NCBI GenBank assembly: GCA_002441545.1
Contig: DJWL01000101.1
Span: 1-7,457 of the forward strand
Direction: 5' to 3'
DNA: 7,457 nt
Source of the DNA: Flavobacteriaceae bacterium UBA6231
GTDB lineage: Bacteria; Bacteroidota; Bacteroidia; Flavobacteriales; Flavobacteriaceae
This document shows positions 5,583-7,457 of the stretch, one piece after another. How positions within the stretch are numbered: the stretch's first letter is position 1; each line of letters begins with the position of its first letter. Made by a program: the position numbers and the translations under genes. Below the pieces are notes generated by a model. It ran no database searches, was not told the origin of the DNA, and was given only the letters and a program-made list of their open reading frames with translations.

Positions 5583-6053
5583 ATGTCAGATGGTAAAAAG
5601 GTTAAGGTTTGGAACAGGACAAAAGGTGTTCATTATGTAGTCTTTCAAGATAAACTTAGATCTTTCCCTATTCCCCCAGGTGGATCAATAAAAGTTCCTA
5701 TTGATGAAATATATTATATCAATAATTCTAGTAGATCGTTTTCAAAAGGACTTCTTGAAATTGACCAGAGCGAAAAATCTTTACTTGAAGAATTAGGTTA
5801 TACAAAGAGAAGTCCTAATGTTTATTCTGAAGATGAATTAAGGAATTTGTTGAACGGTAGTTTAACTGATTCTATTAAAGACGAGTTAAGTAAAGTTACA
5901 GAAAGACATGCTTGTGAGAAATTGGTTAAAATTGCAAGGGAAATGGATTTGCCTAGAAGTAAAGTTAAATTTATTGAGAATTTAACTGGTATGGAAGTAT
6001 ACAATGAATTCACCGACGAAGAGAAAGAGAAGAAAAACGCTGAGAAGAAATAA
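5583..6053 (+). CDS. Head-region protein of unknown function, after capsid gene
   Basis: This 156-residue protein has two parts. The N-terminal half is beta-like (KVKVWNRTKGVHYVVF, then SFPIPPGGSIKVPIDEI). The C-terminal half is helical and charged (YSEDELRNLLNG, then ACEKLVKIAREMDLPRSKV), ending in a Lys/Glu-rich tail. I have an impression of similar two-part proteins next to capsid genes in other phages but cannot name a family. A role in head completion, or an FI-like packaging helper, would fit the position and is inference only. The start is ATG 5583. AAGGAAG (5561-5567) lies 15 bases ahead, a longer gap than its neighbours, and an in-frame TAG at 5577-5579 rules out upstream starts. The gap before the next gene is about 60 bases. 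Confidence 0.65.
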   Translation: MSDGKKVKVWNRTKGVHYVVFQDKLRSFPIPPGGSIKVPIDEIYYINNSSRSFSKGLLEIDQSEKSLLEELGYTKRSPNVYSEDELRNLLNGSLTDSIKDELSKVTERHACEKLVKIAREMDLPRSKVKFIENLTGMEVYNEFTDEEKEKKNAEKK

Positions 6054-6094
6054 ATATAATAGAAGTTTGATTTTATTTTAATAATTTTGATTTT

Positions 6095-6115
6095 AAGGAG
6101 GTTTTTAAATAGACG
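6095..6115 (+). promoter_or_regulatory. Ribosome-binding site with ACG start codon
   Basis: AAGGAGG (6095-6101) is followed after exactly 11 bases by ACG (6113-6115), and an in-frame TAG (6110-6112) directly precedes it. The decoration gene has the same layout: AAGGAGG, 11 bases, TAG, then ATG at 4006. The capsid gene also uses an 11-base gap. ACG therefore occupies the exact place of a start codon. Confidence 0.6.
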
Positions 6116-6499
6116 GCTTTTTCTGCTTATCATGTAAGTGTTGGCACAAATGCAACTAGCACCGAAGGTACTTCTACGGTTAACGTTAAAGAAATTAAAC
6201 TAATAAGTAACGATGGAAGTTATGATATTACATTTAATTTTGACGCTGCTTATAATACAACTGGTGCTTTTGTATTAAAAACTGGAGAACAAATTACAGG
6301 TTGGAAAATTCCTGTAGGTGTTTTACATTATTATGCTTCAAGTTCATCTGCTTTTAGATTCCTTGGTACGGCAGACGATGGCAAGGGAACTGATCAGGTT
6401 GGAAAAACTGCTGTATTGGGAGCTATTCAAGCGTTGGAAACAAAGGTTAATAATTTAATTACAAAGTTAAAAACTGCTGCTATTATAGCTTCTAGTTAA
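6113..6499 (+). CDS. Small phage structural protein with apparent ACG start
   Basis: An open frame of 128 codons, easily missed because it lacks ATG, GTG or TTG until about codon 100. It begins (T/M)AFSAYHVSVGTNATST, is beta-like and rich in Ser, Thr, Ala and Gly through its middle (YDITFNFDAAYNTTGAFVL), and ends in a helical segment (LGAIQALETKVNNLITKL). This composition suits a small head, fibre or decoration component, but no family is recognised. Support for its reality is the absence of stops across 387 bases, the strong ribosome-binding site at a spacing shared with neighbouring genes, and its exact fit between 6053 and the next gene at 6516. Oddity: the start is ACG, possibly a natural rare start, a T-to-C mutation of ATG, or a sequencing error. 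Translation from ACG would be weak but not absent. Confidence 0.75.
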   Translation, partial: TAFSAYHVSVGTNATSTEGTSTVNVKEIKLISNDGSYDITFNFDAAYNTTGAFVLKTGEQITGWKIPVGVLHYYASSSSAFRFLGTADDGKGTDQVGKTAVLGAIQALETKVNNLITKLKTAAIIASS

Positions 6500-6515
6500 A
6501 GTTAGGTGGTTTTAA

Positions 6516-6923
6516 TTGAGTGTAACCACGAATTATTCTGATATATATTCTTACATAACAGCTTATGGGACAAGTGATGATGTAACTGATCTTACTGATA
6601 CAAAATGTAAAACTCTAATTAAAGCAATTGCGGCAGATTATATTCAAAGAGTTGATAGCGAAGCGGTATTTAATCATACCGCTTTTACTGTCACTACAAC
6701 TGCTGCAATGACGGAGTTACAGAAGAATGTATTGGGACTAATGTGTTATAGAGAATATATGGTTCAGGAAAATAAAAAATGGTCAACTTTAATGAGTATA
6801 ACAAACAATGCTTTTTCTATAACTGATTCCTCTGGGGTTAAAAGAGCGTTACAATCAGTTTTAGATAAGATTGATAAAGATTTAGAAAATAAATTGGCAA
6901 CTTTGTTGACTTATGAGTATTAA
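6516..6923 (+). CDS. Probable head-tail connector / head completion protein
   Basis: This 135-residue, mostly helical protein has long amphipathic helices (TKCKTLIKAIAADYIQRV, then AMTELQKNVLGLMCYREYMV and KRALQSVLDKIDKDLENKL). Small helical proteins placed a few genes after the capsid gene commonly bind the portal and complete the head for tail joining, as gp6- or gp15-type connectors do. This is a call from context and fold impression, not from a motif. The start is TTG 6516, six bases after AGGTGG (6504-6509), and the gene begins 16 bases after the previous stop, consistent with translational coupling. No upstream alternative has a better site. It could also be another small head protein. 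Confidence 0.6.
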   Translation: MSVTTNYSDIYSYITAYGTSDDVTDLTDTKCKTLIKAIAADYIQRVDSEAVFNHTAFTVTTTAAMTELQKNVLGLMCYREYMVQENKKWSTLMSITNNAFSITDSSGVKRALQSVLDKIDKDLENKLATLLTYEY

Positions 6924-6950
6924 GTTGGTTAAAAGGAAGTGCGTTTCTTT

Positions 6951-7235
6951 TTGTTAATTGATATAGATGGAAAAGATTATAAACTTTATGTTAAATATAG
7001 TTATGTAGACAAGGACGATAAACTTGTTGAAATTGAATTGCCATTAGACGAATATTGTGAAGTTGCTTGGCGCAAATGTAATAGGTTGTTGTATTATTTG
7101 GAAAATGATCTTGGATTAATGTTAAAGAAAAAAATTGATTTAAGGGTTGATTTTCCAGAAGTAAGAAAACAAACTCTTCATGCTAGTGGAATGGTGGCAA
7201 GATTGTGTGATGATTTAATTATTAAAAATGAATAG
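6951..7235 (+). CDS. Small phage protein of unknown function
   Basis: This 94-residue protein starts MLIDIDGKDYKLYVKYSYV, with a strand-rich first half followed by charged helices (YCEVAWRKCNRLLYYLEND, then KQTLHASGMVARLCDDLI). It has no signal peptide or membrane segment, and I do not recognise a family. Position in the head-to-tail junction region suggests a connector or minor structural role, which is inference. The start is chosen as TTG 6951 because AGGAAG (6934-6939) is 11 bases ahead, as in neighbouring genes. The in-frame GTG at 6939 overlaps that ribosome-binding site and would add only RFF-like residues, so it is less likely. Confidence 0.6.
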   Translation: MLIDIDGKDYKLYVKYSYVDKDDKLVEIELPLDEYCEVAWRKCNRLLYYLENDLGLMLKKKIDLRVDFPEVRKQTLHASGMVARLCDDLIIKNE

Positions 7236-7266
7236 CGACAATATCTTATAAAGGAGGTAATAAAAT

Positions 7267-7457
7267 TTGTTTTTAGTTGGAACTGATTCTGTTGATAATA
7301 CATTGCTTGAATCGGGCGCAAAGATCGTAGTTAAAGAAGAATCTTTTATATATTTTAACCCTTCGGCAACTATTACAGATTACGATCCTGTAACAGAAAC
7401 AAGTTGGAAACGAATTAAATTCGCACAGAAACCTAAGTATGATAAAGCTGACAGAAC
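7267..7457 (+). CDS. Phage protein, N-terminal part only (runs off window)
   Basis: An open frame of 63 complete codons reaches the window edge. It starts at TTG 7267, nine bases after a consensus AAGGAGG (7251-7257), and begins MFLVGTDSVDNTLLESGAK, continuing with a strand-like segment (IVVKEESFIYFNP) and a charged part (ETSWKRIKFAQKPKYDKADR). The sequence lacks a motif I can name. Following the connector-like genes, it could be a head-tail joining or tail-completion protein. The frame has no stop, and the strong ribosome-binding site makes it a real gene. Confidence 0.65.
   Translation, partial: MFLVGTDSVDNTLLESGAKIVVKEESFIYFNPSATITDYDPVTETSWKRIKFAQKPKYDKADR

Noticed and set aside
5822..6133. 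Minus-strand 103-codon open frame
   Set aside because: It is antisense to the gene at 5583-6053, with low-complexity Phe/Ser content and no start signals.

Overview
The window is AT-rich DNA from a Clostridium-like Firmicute phage or prophage. This is inferred from the strong AAGGAGG ribosome-binding sites, the frequent UUG starts and the AT-biased codons. All supported genes lie on the + strand. The window covers the head (capsid) module of a tailed phage, whose protease/scaffold gene is interrupted twice by IStrons, composites of a group I self-splicing intron and an IS605-type transposon that encodes the RNA-guided nuclease TnpB.

Region by region: 1-750 is the right part of IStron A, with the C-terminal part of tnpB, a structured omega RNA and the right end; its left part lies outside the window. 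751-1041 is an exon of the prohead protease/scaffold gene. 1042-2878 is a complete IStron B of 1837 nt: a td-like group I ribozyme, an intact tnpB with no tnpA, and an omega RNA whose last base is also the intron's last G. 2879-3966 is the final exon of the protease/scaffold gene. It contains a strong in-frame internal start (GTG 3106) that could make a separate scaffold, as in the lambda C/Nu3 arrangement. Then follow a probable decoration protein (4006-4479), the major capsid protein (4533-5525), a small conserved-looking head-region protein (5583-6053), a 128-residue gene that appears to start at ACG (6113-6499), a probable connector-completion protein (6516-6923), a small unknown gene (6951-7235) and the start of another gene that runs off the edge (7267-7457).

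How it fits together: joining T1041 to C2879 restores the protease/scaffold reading frame exactly, with a Ser codon formed across the junction, whereas unspliced RNA meets a stop at 1047-1049. The host RNA can therefore be repaired by splicing, while TnpB and its omega RNA protect or spread the DNA copy. The omega RNA guide is the 3' exon itself (2879 onward), so splicing and guide-RNA formation compete for the same transcript. Capsid gene order (protease-scaffold, decoration, major capsid, connectors) is that of lambda-like heads. The points most worth checking are the doubly interrupted essential gene, the awkward junction of IStron A, the nested scaffold start and the ACG-initiated gene.
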